From contig JAEHGL010000005.1 in NCBI GenBank assembly GCA_019248485.1, forward strand, positions 1 through 40,006: a stretch of 40,006 nucleotides of DNA. Direction: 5' to 3'. Positions 31,034-38,716 of the stretch are shown piece after piece. Positions within the stretch are counted from its first letter, which is position 1. Each line of letters opens with the position of its first letter. The position numbers were made by a program, and so were the translations under genes. The notes beneath the pieces were generated by a model. It did no database searches. It was given only the letters and a program-made list of their open reading frames with translations, and was not told the origin of the DNA. The DNA comes from Candidatus Komeilibacteria bacterium S5_K13 (GTDB taxonomy: Bacteria > Patescibacteriota > Patescibacteriia > UBA1558 > S5-K13).

Positions 31034-32698
31034 ATGGAATTTTATATAGATCCTACAAAAGTAATATTTGAAATAATACAAAATCAAGACCCATTTTCCT
31101 TGTTGTGGTATTTTATGAAACATGGAGCATGGTCAATATTGTTAGTTGGATTAATTTGGGGAGCCTACATAACTTGGCTTGACTATAAGCAAAGGAATTT
31201 TTTGACAAATGAAGTTAAATATACATTATTCGCAGTAGACATACCAAAGCAAAGCGAACAAACGGTGCGCGCTGTTGAGGAAATTTTTAATCATCTTCAC
31301 GGTGTTAAGTCTGGTCCGATAGCAAAAGAAGAATACGTTATGGGTATGAGTCAACTATGGCTTAGTTTTGAAATTGTAAGTATTGAAGGATATATTCAAT
31401 TTCTTATTAGAACTCCATCTAAATTCAATGACATTGTAAAATCGGTTTTTTATGCTCATTATCCAGATGCAGAAATTACAGAAGTAGAGGACTATATGGA
31501 TCTTATACCTCAAAATACAAATAATATCGAATCCAAATTCAAGGGCTTTGGAATGGATTTCTTTTTAGCAAAACCCAACTTTTTACCTATAAAAACATAT
31601 CCTAGTTTTGAAAATTCATTAACTCAAACATATATAGATCCACTTGCTTCTTTTTTAGAAATTCTTGGAAAAGTTGGCCCAGGAGAATTTTTAGGAATGA
31701 CGCTACTTATAAGACCAGTTGATGCTGATGATGTTATTGCTGCTGGTAAAAAAGAGGTTGCAAAAATAATGGGAAGGGCAATGCCATCAACAAAAACTTT
31801 AATGGATAATATTATCGGTGGTGTAGAAAAAGGAATAGATAGACTAAGTGAAGAAATTTATGAATTATGGGGAGATGTTGCTGAAAAAACAGAAAAAGAT
31901 CAGCTCAAAGTTCTTACGCCAAATGAAAGAGAAAGATTAAAAGCAATTGACACAAAAATTGGAAAATACCTGTATCAATGTATTTTAAGGACTCTTTATA
32001 TTGCCCCAAAAGAAAGATTTTCTATTGGTCGAGCTCTTTACGGTCTTCAAGGGGCTTTTAGACAATTCGCTGATTGGAACAGTTTCAAAAATTCTAAAAC
32101 AAAAGCTGATTACTTTTTCAAACGTCAAAGAGAAGAAATTAATGTTCAAAGATTTATAAAAAGATTTACCAAGAGAAACACATTTGATACACCTTCTTTT
32201 ATTTTAAATTCAGAAGAAATTGCTTCTATATATCATTTTCCAGATATTAATGTTAAAGCTCCACTTATTAAAAGAACTGAAACAAAAACTGTTCAACCAC
32301 CTACTGGACTGCCGTTTGAAGAGTATGCAAAGTCCGAGCTTATAAATTATAACAAAGACGAGGAAAAAGAGAGCTCTATTGATAAAAAATTAGAAGAGGG
32401 AAATATTATAGATCTCAATTTAGAAAATAAGTATTTTGAATCAAAGTTTGCAAAAGATAAAACAGAAAAAGAAGATTATGAAAAAGAATTTATAAAAAAT
32501 GAACTCGAAAAAAAAGAAAAAGAAATATTTAATAATAGAGAATCAACAAAACCAGAAATGATATCTAAAAATAATACCCCATTACCAGATTTTAGATCTT
32601 TTACCCCTAATAATTCTAATCCAAAAGATGGAGAAACAAAAACAAACAACAATGAAATAAGTCTAAATCCACCGACAAACTTACCTTTCGTTGATTAA
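31034..32698 (+). CDS. Membrane partner protein of a VirD4-like ATPase
   Basis: A 554-aa protein with one N-terminal membrane segment (WSILLVGLIWGAYITWLDYK, about 34-53) and a large cytoplasmic part. Two alpha/beta ferredoxin-like stretches appear (LFAVDIPKQSEQTVRAVEEI and LWLSFEIVSIEGYIQFLIRT), followed by PTxxFLEIL-type sequence and LLIRPVDADDVIAAGKKEVA. The C-terminal 150 residues are charged and probably disordered. This gene and the downstream VirD4-like ATPase form a pair that recurs in Patescibacteria. The arrangement suggests a conjugation-like or DNA-handling complex in the membrane, but the role is not known. The gap to the ATPase gene is 42 bp. Confidence 0.78.
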   Translation: MEFYIDPTKVIFEIIQNQDPFSLLWYFMKHGAWSILLVGLIWGAYITWLDYKQRNFLTNEVKYTLFAVDIPKQSEQTVRAVEEIFNHLHGVKSGPIAKEEYVMGMSQLWLSFEIVSIEGYIQFLIRTPSKFNDIVKSVFYAHYPDAEITEVEDYMDLIPQNTNNIESKFKGFGMDFFLAKPNFLPIKTYPSFENSLTQTYIDPLASFLEILGKVGPGEFLGMTLLIRPVDADDVIAAGKKEVAKIMGRAMPSTKTLMDNIIGGVEKGIDRLSEEIYELWGDVAEKTEKDQLKVLTPNERERLKAIDTKIGKYLYQCILRTLYIAPKERFSIGRALYGLQGAFRQFADWNSFKNSKTKADYFFKRQREEINVQRFIKRFTKRNTFDTPSFILNSEEIASIYHFPDINVKAPLIKRTETKTVQPPTGLPFEEYAKSELINYNKDEEKESSIDKKLEEGNIIDLNLENKYFESKFAKDKTEKEDYEKEFIKNELEKKEKEIFNNRESTKPEMISKNNTPLPDFRSFTPNNSNPKDGETKTNNNEISLNPPTNLPFVD

Positions 32699-32740
32699 AA
32701 AATAGTTTATAATGTTAGTGGAATATACAAAAAAAACAAA

Positions 32741-34396
32741 ATGGAACAAATTACAACATTTGCAAAAACAGACTTTCGTGGACAATATAAAAAATTTGGA
32801 ATAAAAACCGATGACAGGCGTCGTCATATTTATACTATTGGAAAAACGGGTATGGGAAAAACCACCATAATTGAAAATATGGTTATTCAAGACATTATAA
32901 ATGGAAATGGAGTAGCACTTGTCGATCCACATGGAGATATAGTTGAAAAAATTTTAAATTTTATTCCGCCACATAGAGTAAATGATGTAATATACTTTAA
33001 TCCAGCAGATTATGAATTTCCAATAGCATTTAATGTCTTAGAAAATGTTGATGTTACCAAGCGTCATCTAGTGGCTTCTGGACTCCTTGGCGTGTTTAAG
33101 AAAATTTGGGCTGACTCTTGGGGACCTAGACTTGAATATGTATTAAATAACGCTATTATGGCGCTTTTGGAATATCCTGGATCAACCATGCTTGGAATTA
33201 TGAGATTATTAGTTGATAAAGCTTACAGAGAAAAAGTTGTTAACAAAATTACAGATCCAGTAGTAAAATCGTTTTGGGTTGATGAATATGCAAAATACCC
33301 ACAAAGTTTTCAGACAGAAGCGATAGCCCCTATTCAAAACAAAGTTGGTAGATTTTTATCGACGCCACTTACTAGGAATATTGTTGGTCAAGTTAACTCT
33401 TCTATCGATATCCGGGAAATAATAGATACACAAAAAATATTTTTATTAAATCTTTCAAAAGGAAGAATCGGGGAAGATAACTCAGCGCTTCTTGGAGCCA
33501 TGATTATTACAAAAATTCAACTTGCCGTTATGAGTAGGGTGGATATACCAGAAAACGAAAGAAAAGATTTTTATCTTTATGTTGATGAATTTCAAAACTT
33601 TGCAACAGAATCTTTTGCAAACATTTTGTCAGAAGCAAGAAAATATAGACTCAATTTATTTGTAGCTCATCAATACGTAGAACAATTAGAAGAAAAAGTA
33701 AGAGCTGCAATTTTTGGAAATGTTGGAACACTTATTTGTTTTAGAGTTGGTGCAGCAGACGCAGAATTTTTACAACAAGAATTTGAACCGTCTATTACAA
33801 ATGTAGACCTTGTAAATCTTGCAAAATATAAAATTTATATCAAATTAATGATTGACGGGGTTGCGTCAGATCCATTTCAAGCAATCACCCTATCTCCATT
33901 GCCAATGCCTGAAAATGGTCCTGAAATGGCAGAGAAGGTAATAAAAGTATCTAGAGAAAGATATGCAACAAGAAGAGACATAATTGAATCAAAAATATTA
34001 AAATGGAGCGGTCTTGAAATTAATGATGAAAGCGAAGAGGCTAATGAAGAATTTTTATTTAAAAAAGTAGAAGAAAAAATTAATGACGAAAGAAATAAAA
34101 ATCAAGAGAAAAAACAAAATATTATAAGTAAATCTAGTGCAGAATTATTTCCCACAAAATGCGATGGCTGTGGAAAGGAGGTTACAGTGCCATTTAAACC
34201 AGACGGAATAAGACCAGTATATTGCAATGATTGCTTTGCGAAAGTAAAAAAAGATAAAGAAGAAAATAAAAATAGATCTATTAGCCTAGAAGACGTATTT
34301 TCATCTAATCAAAAAATCGAAGAAAAAGTAGAAGAAAAAATAGATCAATTAAACGAAGATCAAAGCGCTATTATAATGAACTCTTCTAAGCAATAA
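32741..34396 (+). CDS. VirD4/TraD-like type IV secretion ATPase
   Basis: A 551-aa P-loop ATPase of the VirD4/TraG coupling-protein or HerA-like group. Walker A is IGKTGMGKTT (about residues 33-42), then GVALVDPHGDIVEKIL and IYFNPADYEFPIAFNVLE. Walker B with the following motif is FYLYVDEFQNFATESFANIL, and SEARKYRLNLFVAHQYVEQL follows. No membrane helix, so it depends on the previous protein for anchoring. The C-terminus adds a two-CxxC zinc ribbon, CDGCGKEVTVPFKPDG and YCNDCFAKV (about 474-497), of a kind also seen in other Patescibacteria proteins. It moves DNA or protein substrates through or along the membrane by family analogy. Confidence 0.9.
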   Translation: MEQITTFAKTDFRGQYKKFGIKTDDRRRHIYTIGKTGMGKTTIIENMVIQDIINGNGVALVDPHGDIVEKILNFIPPHRVNDVIYFNPADYEFPIAFNVLENVDVTKRHLVASGLLGVFKKIWADSWGPRLEYVLNNAIMALLEYPGSTMLGIMRLLVDKAYREKVVNKITDPVVKSFWVDEYAKYPQSFQTEAIAPIQNKVGRFLSTPLTRNIVGQVNSSIDIREIIDTQKIFLLNLSKGRIGEDNSALLGAMIITKIQLAVMSRVDIPENERKDFYLYVDEFQNFATESFANILSEARKYRLNLFVAHQYVEQLEEKVRAAIFGNVGTLICFRVGAADAEFLQQEFEPSITNVDLVNLAKYKIYIKLMIDGVASDPFQAITLSPLPMPENGPEMAEKVIKVSRERYATRRDIIESKILKWSGLEINDESEEANEEFLFKKVEEKINDERNKNQEKKQNIISKSSAELFPTKCDGCGKEVTVPFKPDGIRPVYCNDCFAKVKKDKEENKNRSISLEDVFSSNQKIEEKVEEKIDQLNEDQSAIIMNSSKQ

Positions 34397-34401
34397 TCAA
34401 C

Positions 34402-34465
34402 GATTAAACAATTATACTATTAAACTATTATACTGTTAAACTATTATTCAATTAACCAATTATAT
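34402..34465. repeat. Degenerate 16-bp tandem repeat
   Basis: About four units of ATTAAACTATTATACT-like sequence, in the gap between the VirD4-like gene and the isomerase gene. Unit edges are 34402, 34419, 34435 and 34450. A similar degenerate stretch (CAACTAACCTCCTAACCAAC) lies in the next gap, 35421-35478. Confidence 0.7.
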
Positions 34466-34475
34466 AATTAACCCC

Positions 34476-35420
34476 ATGAATAAAAAAATACAACAATTAA
34501 CAAAAGACATAAAAAGCATCAAAATTCAAGGCGCTACAAATGTCTGTAAAGCAACGCTAGATATTTTTGAATTGTTATGTGATAAATATAAAAAATATGA
34601 TTTGAAAAAATTTAAAAAAATATTTTTTGAAGATGCTGAAAAAATTTCATTACTTAGGGCAACAGAGCCAATGGCCAGAAATGCACTCAAATTTATAACA
34701 CATGAATTTAATAATAAAAAGTTAGACTCAACTGATGAGGCTATAAAAGATATCAAAAAATCCATAAAATTGTTTAGAGCTTTAATATTAAAAACAGAAA
34801 AAATAATAATTTCAAATGGCGCTAAATTAATAAATCATAACGACAGAATACTAACACACTGTCATTCTTCAATAGTTGAAAAAATATTAATCTCCCAAAA
34901 AAATAAAAAAATATCTGTTTATAACACAGAAACAAGACCATTGATGCAAGGGCGAATAACATCAAAAAAACTTATAGAAAATGGCATAAAAACAACAATG
35001 ATAATTGACTCCGCTATTGATTTCTTTATTTCTTCTTATTCTGGGGATTTAAAGATGGACAAAGTAATGACAGGGTTTGATGCTATTTCAATTAATGGCT
35101 CAGCAATAAATAAAATTGGTTCTTATGGGGCATCTTTGTCCTGCAAAGTAAACAAGGTTCCATTTTATATTACAGGCTCACTTTTAAAACTTGATTCGCA
35201 AAATACAATAAATATTGAAATAAGACATAATAATGAAATATGGAAAAATCCAAATTCAAACAAAATAAATATGATAAATATTGCCTTTGATTATATTCCA
35301 AAAGAATATATTACTGGGATAATATGTGAGTTTGGCATAATCAAAACAAATCAAGTAAATAATTTAATCCAAAAAAACTATCCCTGGATTTTGGAAAAAG
35401 AAGTTAAATTAATTTCCTGA
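34476..35420 (+). CDS. Ribose-1,5-bisphosphate isomerase (R15P isomerase, eIF2B-alpha/MtnA family)
   Basis: A 314-aa enzyme of the eIF2B-alpha/beta/delta-MtnA fold, called e2b2 in archaea. It converts ribose 1,5-bisphosphate to ribulose 1,5-bisphosphate, the RuBisCO substrate. RILTHCHSSIVEKIL carries the catalytic Cys (C129) and TGFDAISINGSAINKIGSYG carries the catalytic Asp (D202) with the family NKIG motif. YNTETRPLMQGR (149-160) is the phosphate-binding ETRP motif. The length is normal. The stop is TGA. The start has no Shine-Dalgarno. It sits 58 bp before the RuBisCO gene and with AMP phosphorylase completes the AMP pathway. The neighbour genes make this assignment over eIF2B-like or MtnA firm. 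Confidence 0.93.
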   Translation: MNKKIQQLTKDIKSIKIQGATNVCKATLDIFELLCDKYKKYDLKKFKKIFFEDAEKISLLRATEPMARNALKFITHEFNNKKLDSTDEAIKDIKKSIKLFRALILKTEKIIISNGAKLINHNDRILTHCHSSIVEKILISQKNKKISVYNTETRPLMQGRITSKKLIENGIKTTMIIDSAIDFFISSYSGDLKMDKVMTGFDAISINGSAINKIGSYGASLSCKVNKVPFYITGSLLKLDSQNTINIEIRHNNEIWKNPNSNKINMINIAFDYIPKEYITGIICEFGIIKTNQVNNLIQKNYPWILEKEVKLIS

Positions 35421-35478
35421 TTTTCTAATCGAGTCGCATAACTTAACTAAGCAACTAACCTCCTAACCAACCAATCTC

Positions 35479-36744
35479 ATGCAAAAAAAATCATTCTTAA
35501 ATTTACATTACAAACCAAACAAAAACGATATTATCGCAACATATCGTATTGAATCAAAATTGGGATTAGAAAAAGCGGCTATTGAGATTGCTGCCGAGTC
35601 ATCAATTGGAACTTGGACAAAAATAAGCACATTAAAACAAAAAACTTTTGATAAGCTTGCCCCTCAAATATTTTTTATAGATAAAAAAAAGAAAATCGTA
35701 AAGATTGCCTATCCCATTGAACTATTTGAACTTGGAAATATTCCACAACTTTTATCCGCACTAGCAGGAAATATTTTTTCTATGAAAATTATCGACAATC
35801 TTAGACTAGAAGATTTAAGTCTTTCTACAAAATATATTAATTCGTTTGAAGGTCCGTATTATGGAATAAATGGCGTAAGAAAATTACTAGATATCCAGCA
35901 TAGACCCCTTATTGGTTCTATTATAAAACCAAAGGTTGGGCTTAGTGCTAAAGAACACGCACAACTTGCTTATGATATTTGGACAAACGGTATTGACGTA
36001 GTAAAAGATGATGAAAACTTGACTAGTATGCCTTTTAATAAGTTTAAAGACCGAGTAATTAAAGTAATGAGGCAAAAGAAAAAAGCAGAGCACATAACAG
36101 GGTGCAAAAAATTACACGTATTCAACATCACAGCCCCAATGGATATAATGCTAGAGAGGGCAAAATTTGTAAAAACTCATGGTGGAAAATGCGTAATGGT
36201 AGACCTTGTCTCTGTCGGTCTAGACAATGTTCAAGTTTTAAGAAAACAAAAATTAAACCTTATAATTCATGGTCATAGGGCTGGACATTCTATGTTTTCA
36301 AGAAATCCTAAGCATGGTATGAGTATGTTAGTTATTGCAAAGCTCGCTAGACTTGCGGGAATTGATCAGCTTCATACAGGAACAGTGGTGGGAAAAATGG
36401 ATGGAAGTGCGCAAGAGGTTATTGAAATAAACCAAGCTATAAAAGAAGATGCAGGAATAAACAAGGTTTTAAGAGAAAATTGGGGCAAAATAAAACCAGT
36501 TTTTCCAATAGCATCTGGTGGATTATATCCAGAGCTAACTAAAAAGCTTGTTTCTATTTTAGGTAATGACCTGATAATAAACTATGGTGGAGGACTTCAT
36601 GGTCACCCACATGGATCCAAATCGGGCGCAAGAGCATGTTATCAAGCGATGCAAATTGTAATAGAAAAAATAAAAAATCCAGATAAAAATTATTTCAAAG
36701 AGTATTATGAGGCATTAGAACATTGGAAAAATAAAAAGAAATAA
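35479..36744 (+). CDS. rbcL: RuBisCO large subunit, form III or II/III type
   Basis: A 421-aa large subunit that carboxylates ribulose 1,5-bisphosphate to two 3-phosphoglycerates. Catalytic residues can be matched to plant numbering: E40 and T45-W46 (AAESSIGTW), K150 and K152 (IIKPKVGLS), carbamylated K176 with D178 and E179 (GIDVVKDDEN), H266 and R267 (HGHRAGH), H299 (DQLHTGTVVGKMDG), loop-6 K306, S346 (IASGG) and G371-G372. All are present, so it should be active. The short N-terminal domain and lack of a small-subunit gene fit forms II, II/III and III. The KMDG loop and the isomerase and AMP phosphorylase beside it point to the archaeal-like AMP salvage role instead of the Calvin cycle. 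One oddity is Gly269 in HRAGH where HRAMH is usual. A bidirectional terminator follows. Confidence 0.95.
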   Translation: MQKKSFLNLHYKPNKNDIIATYRIESKLGLEKAAIEIAAESSIGTWTKISTLKQKTFDKLAPQIFFIDKKKKIVKIAYPIELFELGNIPQLLSALAGNIFSMKIIDNLRLEDLSLSTKYINSFEGPYYGINGVRKLLDIQHRPLIGSIIKPKVGLSAKEHAQLAYDIWTNGIDVVKDDENLTSMPFNKFKDRVIKVMRQKKKAEHITGCKKLHVFNITAPMDIMLERAKFVKTHGGKCVMVDLVSVGLDNVQVLRKQKLNLIIHGHRAGHSMFSRNPKHGMSMLVIAKLARLAGIDQLHTGTVVGKMDGSAQEVIEINQAIKEDAGINKVLRENWGKIKPVFPIASGGLYPELTKKLVSILGNDLIINYGGGLHGHPHGSKSGARACYQAMQIVIEKIKNPDKNYFKEYYEALEHWKNKKK

Positions 36745-36759
36745 ATATCATATAAAATA

Positions 36760-36794
36760 AAAACCGCCAGACTATTAAACTAGGCGGTTTTAAA
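36760..36794. terminator. Bidirectional terminator after RuBisCO
   Basis: AAAACCGCC (36760-36768) / GGCGGTTTT (36783-36791) with a 14-base loop. A and T flanks suit both strands; the minus-strand 33-aa gene ends just downstream, so it may serve both. Confidence 0.85.
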
Positions 36795-36811
36795 ACTATT
36801 AATTCATTTGC

Positions 36812-36913
36812 TTAGGCCAAAAGTAAAATTACTAATATGCCCATTATCATTAAAACAAAAGATACAATAAGTCCATCTCTACTTTCGGTAATGTCTACAT
36901 CATTGTTGTTCAT
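36812..36913 (-). CDS. 33-aa membrane peptide on the opposite strand of the RuBisCO cluster
   Basis: The minus strand reads MNNNDVDITESRDGLIVSFV, then LMIMGILVILLLA and TAA. It has a short polar N-terminus (residues 1-14) and a single membrane helix (15-33). GGGAGG lies 6-7 bp before the ATG, and a promoter TTGACA-17-TATTAT lies further upstream (36974-36946). The gene ends before the bidirectional terminator at 36760-36794. The full set of signals around so short a frame is hard to explain by chance. It does not resemble a known family and lies between RuBisCO and AMP phosphorylase, transcribed against both. Confidence 0.75.
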   Translation of the reverse strand: MNNNDVDITESRDGLIVSFVLMIMGILVILLLA

Positions 36914-36945
36914 TTTATCCTCCCTAATAAAATATTCTAAATATC

Positions 36946-36974
36946 ATAATAAATCATTTCACAAACATTGTCAA
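36946..36974 (-). promoter_or_regulatory. Promoter of the 33-aa peptide
   Basis: Minus strand: TTGACA (36974-36969), 17-bp spacer, TATTAT (36951-36946). Its start site would lie about 25 bases before the ATG at 36913. Confidence 0.8.
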
Positions 36975-37026
36975 AGTATCATTTATACATTAAAATAATA
37001 CTATAATAATTAATTTTCAAACAACA

Positions 37027-37072
37027 GTTTCAAATCTATCATTTGAAATTTGACATTTGAAATTTGGAATTT
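37027..37072. repeat. AT-rich repeat before AMP phosphorylase
   Basis: TTTCAAATCTATCATTTGAA then ATTTGACATTTGAAATTTGG: direct and inverted copies of ATTTGAAATTTG words, the same vocabulary as at 3474-3592. Between 36914 and 37079 I see otherwise only the minus-strand promoter and a lone TATAAT at 37002-37007. Confidence 0.55.
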
Positions 37073-37079
37073 TTAATAC

Positions 37080-38579
37080 ATGTCCTTTTTTTTAAAAGCA
37101 AAAAAATTAGATATCAAAACAGGAGTAGAACCAATAGCGCTTCTTCAAGAAGAAGAAGCCTACCATCTTGGAATTCAGCCTAGCGATAAAATAGAAATAA
37201 TGTGGCGTGGAAAAAAAGCAGTTGTTTCTGTAAATTTATCAAAAAAAGAAATAGACAAGGGAAATGTGGGTCTATATAGTAATTTTTGGGATAAATTTCC
37301 AACTCTTCAAGATAAAGAAATAGTTGAAATCAATTTTTTAGATCGCGCACAATCAGTAAACGCCATAAAAAAGAAAATATTTGGTAAACCACTAACGCTT
37401 GAAGATTGTGACTCTATCATGAAGGATATTGCGGAAAATAGACTATCAAATACTCAGATAGCTTATTTTGTTGCCGCATCTTACATGAGGCATTTTAGTG
37501 ATGAAGAGCTGTATTTTATGACCAAGGCAATGGCTGAAAATGGCGAAAAACTGGACATAGATGGCATTGTTGCAGATAAACACAGCTTTGGTGGGGTTGC
37601 TGGAAATGAAGCCGCAATGATAGTAGTCCCAATCCTTGCATCACTTGGAATAAAAATACCAAAAACATCATCACGCGCTATCACTTCTGTTTCTGGAACT
37701 GCAGACACTATGGAAGTGCTTGCCCCAGTAAATTTAAACATCAAAAAAATTAAAGAAATTGTTAAGAAAACAAATGGCTGTATTGTTTGGGGTGGGGGAT
37801 TAAATATTGCTCCTGCTGATGATAGAATTATCACCACAAATTATCCAATGTCACTTGAAAGCTATGATAAAGCAGTTATTTCTATCATGGCAAAAAAAAT
37901 TGCTGCATCTTCAACTCACATAGTAATAGACCTTCCAGTAGGAGAAACCACAAAAATTCCAAAAATGAAAGATGCGCTAGAGATAAAAAGAAAATTTGAA
38001 TATTTAGCAAAAAAATTCAAGGTAAAAATAGATGTAGTTATTGTTCCAATATCAGACCCTATTGGAAAAGGAATGGGACCAGCACTTGAAGCTCGCGATG
38101 TGCTTCGTGTTCTTCAACAAAAAGAAAATAGGCCAGGAGATTTAGAAAGTGAAGGAATCAAAATGACTGGTCGTGTATTAGAACTTTGTAAAAAAGCAAA
38201 AAAAGGAGAGGGACAAGGACTCGCATGGAAACAGCTCCAAAGTGGTGAGGCTTGGAAAAAAATGCAAGAAATCATTAAAGCTCAAGGTGGAAAAGCAAAT
38301 ATTGATTCAGAAGACATTACAATAGGTGCTATAAAAAACTATATAAATGCTTCAAAAAATGGAAAAATAGTTCTTGTAAATCAAAAGGCAATAAACGATG
38401 TATGTCGTACTCTTGGAGCTCCAAATGAAAGACTCGCAGGAATTTATCTAAACAAAGAATTTGGAAACCGTGTCAAAAAAGGTGAGAGACTGTTTACTCT
38501 TTATGCACAAAATCAAGAAAGAATGTCTCTAGCGCTTAATGCTATAGCAAAAGGATTGGAAGTATTCACTATTAAATAA
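37080..38579 (+). CDS. AMP phosphorylase (archaeal-type thymidine phosphorylase family)
   Basis: A 499-aa enzyme that releases the base of AMP with phosphate to give ribose 1,5-bisphosphate. The core is the pyrimidine-nucleoside phosphorylase fold: KHSFGGVAGNEAAMIVVPIL, KTSSRAITSVSGTADTMEVL, GGGLNIAPADDRIITTNYPM and VIDLPVGETTKI. The first about 85 residues form the extra N-terminal domain of archaeal AMP phosphorylases, missing in bacterial DeoA, and the length matches them. With the isomerase (34476) and RuBisCO (35479) it makes the three-step AMP pathway. Its start has no Shine-Dalgarno. The gap before it holds the opposite-strand peptide gene and a repeat, so it may be transcribed separately from RuBisCO. 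Confidence 0.95.
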   Translation: MSFFLKAKKLDIKTGVEPIALLQEEEAYHLGIQPSDKIEIMWRGKKAVVSVNLSKKEIDKGNVGLYSNFWDKFPTLQDKEIVEINFLDRAQSVNAIKKKIFGKPLTLEDCDSIMKDIAENRLSNTQIAYFVAASYMRHFSDEELYFMTKAMAENGEKLDIDGIVADKHSFGGVAGNEAAMIVVPILASLGIKIPKTSSRAITSVSGTADTMEVLAPVNLNIKKIKEIVKKTNGCIVWGGGLNIAPADDRIITTNYPMSLESYDKAVISIMAKKIAASSTHIVIDLPVGETTKIPKMKDALEIKRKFEYLAKKFKVKIDVVIVPISDPIGKGMGPALEARDVLRVLQQKENRPGDLESEGIKMTGRVLELCKKAKKGEGQGLAWKQLQSGEAWKKMQEIIKAQGGKANIDSEDITIGAIKNYINASKNGKIVLVNQKAINDVCRTLGAPNERLAGIYLNKEFGNRVKKGERLFTLYAQNQERMSLALNAIAKGLEVFTIK

Positions 38580-38580
38580 G

Positions 38581-38712
38581 CTCGAAATCATAAATTCGAA
38601 ATTCTAAACAATATTTAAATTTTAAATTACAAACCCCATACAGTTTAAATAATTCGAATTTATATTATTCAAGTTTGTTTTGAATTTAGTATTTCGTATT
38701 TAGAATTTGAAC
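38581..38712. repeat. AT-rich inverted repeat before mnmA
   Basis: The left arm has AAATTCGAAATTCTAAACAA TATTTAAATTT; the right arm has AATTCGAATTTA, GTTTTGAATTTAGTATTTCG and TAGAATTTG, its inverted copies. This is the same family as at 1487-1630. Confidence 0.6.
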
Positions 38713-38716
38713 CTTT

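Noticed and set aside
34402-34465. CRISPR-like array or origin iterons
   Set aside because: Only four imperfect adjacent units, no spacers, and no dnaA or rep gene nearby.
37481-37837. 118-aa minus-strand frame opposite AMP phosphorylase
   Set aside because: Shadow of conserved catalytic motifs on the plus strand.
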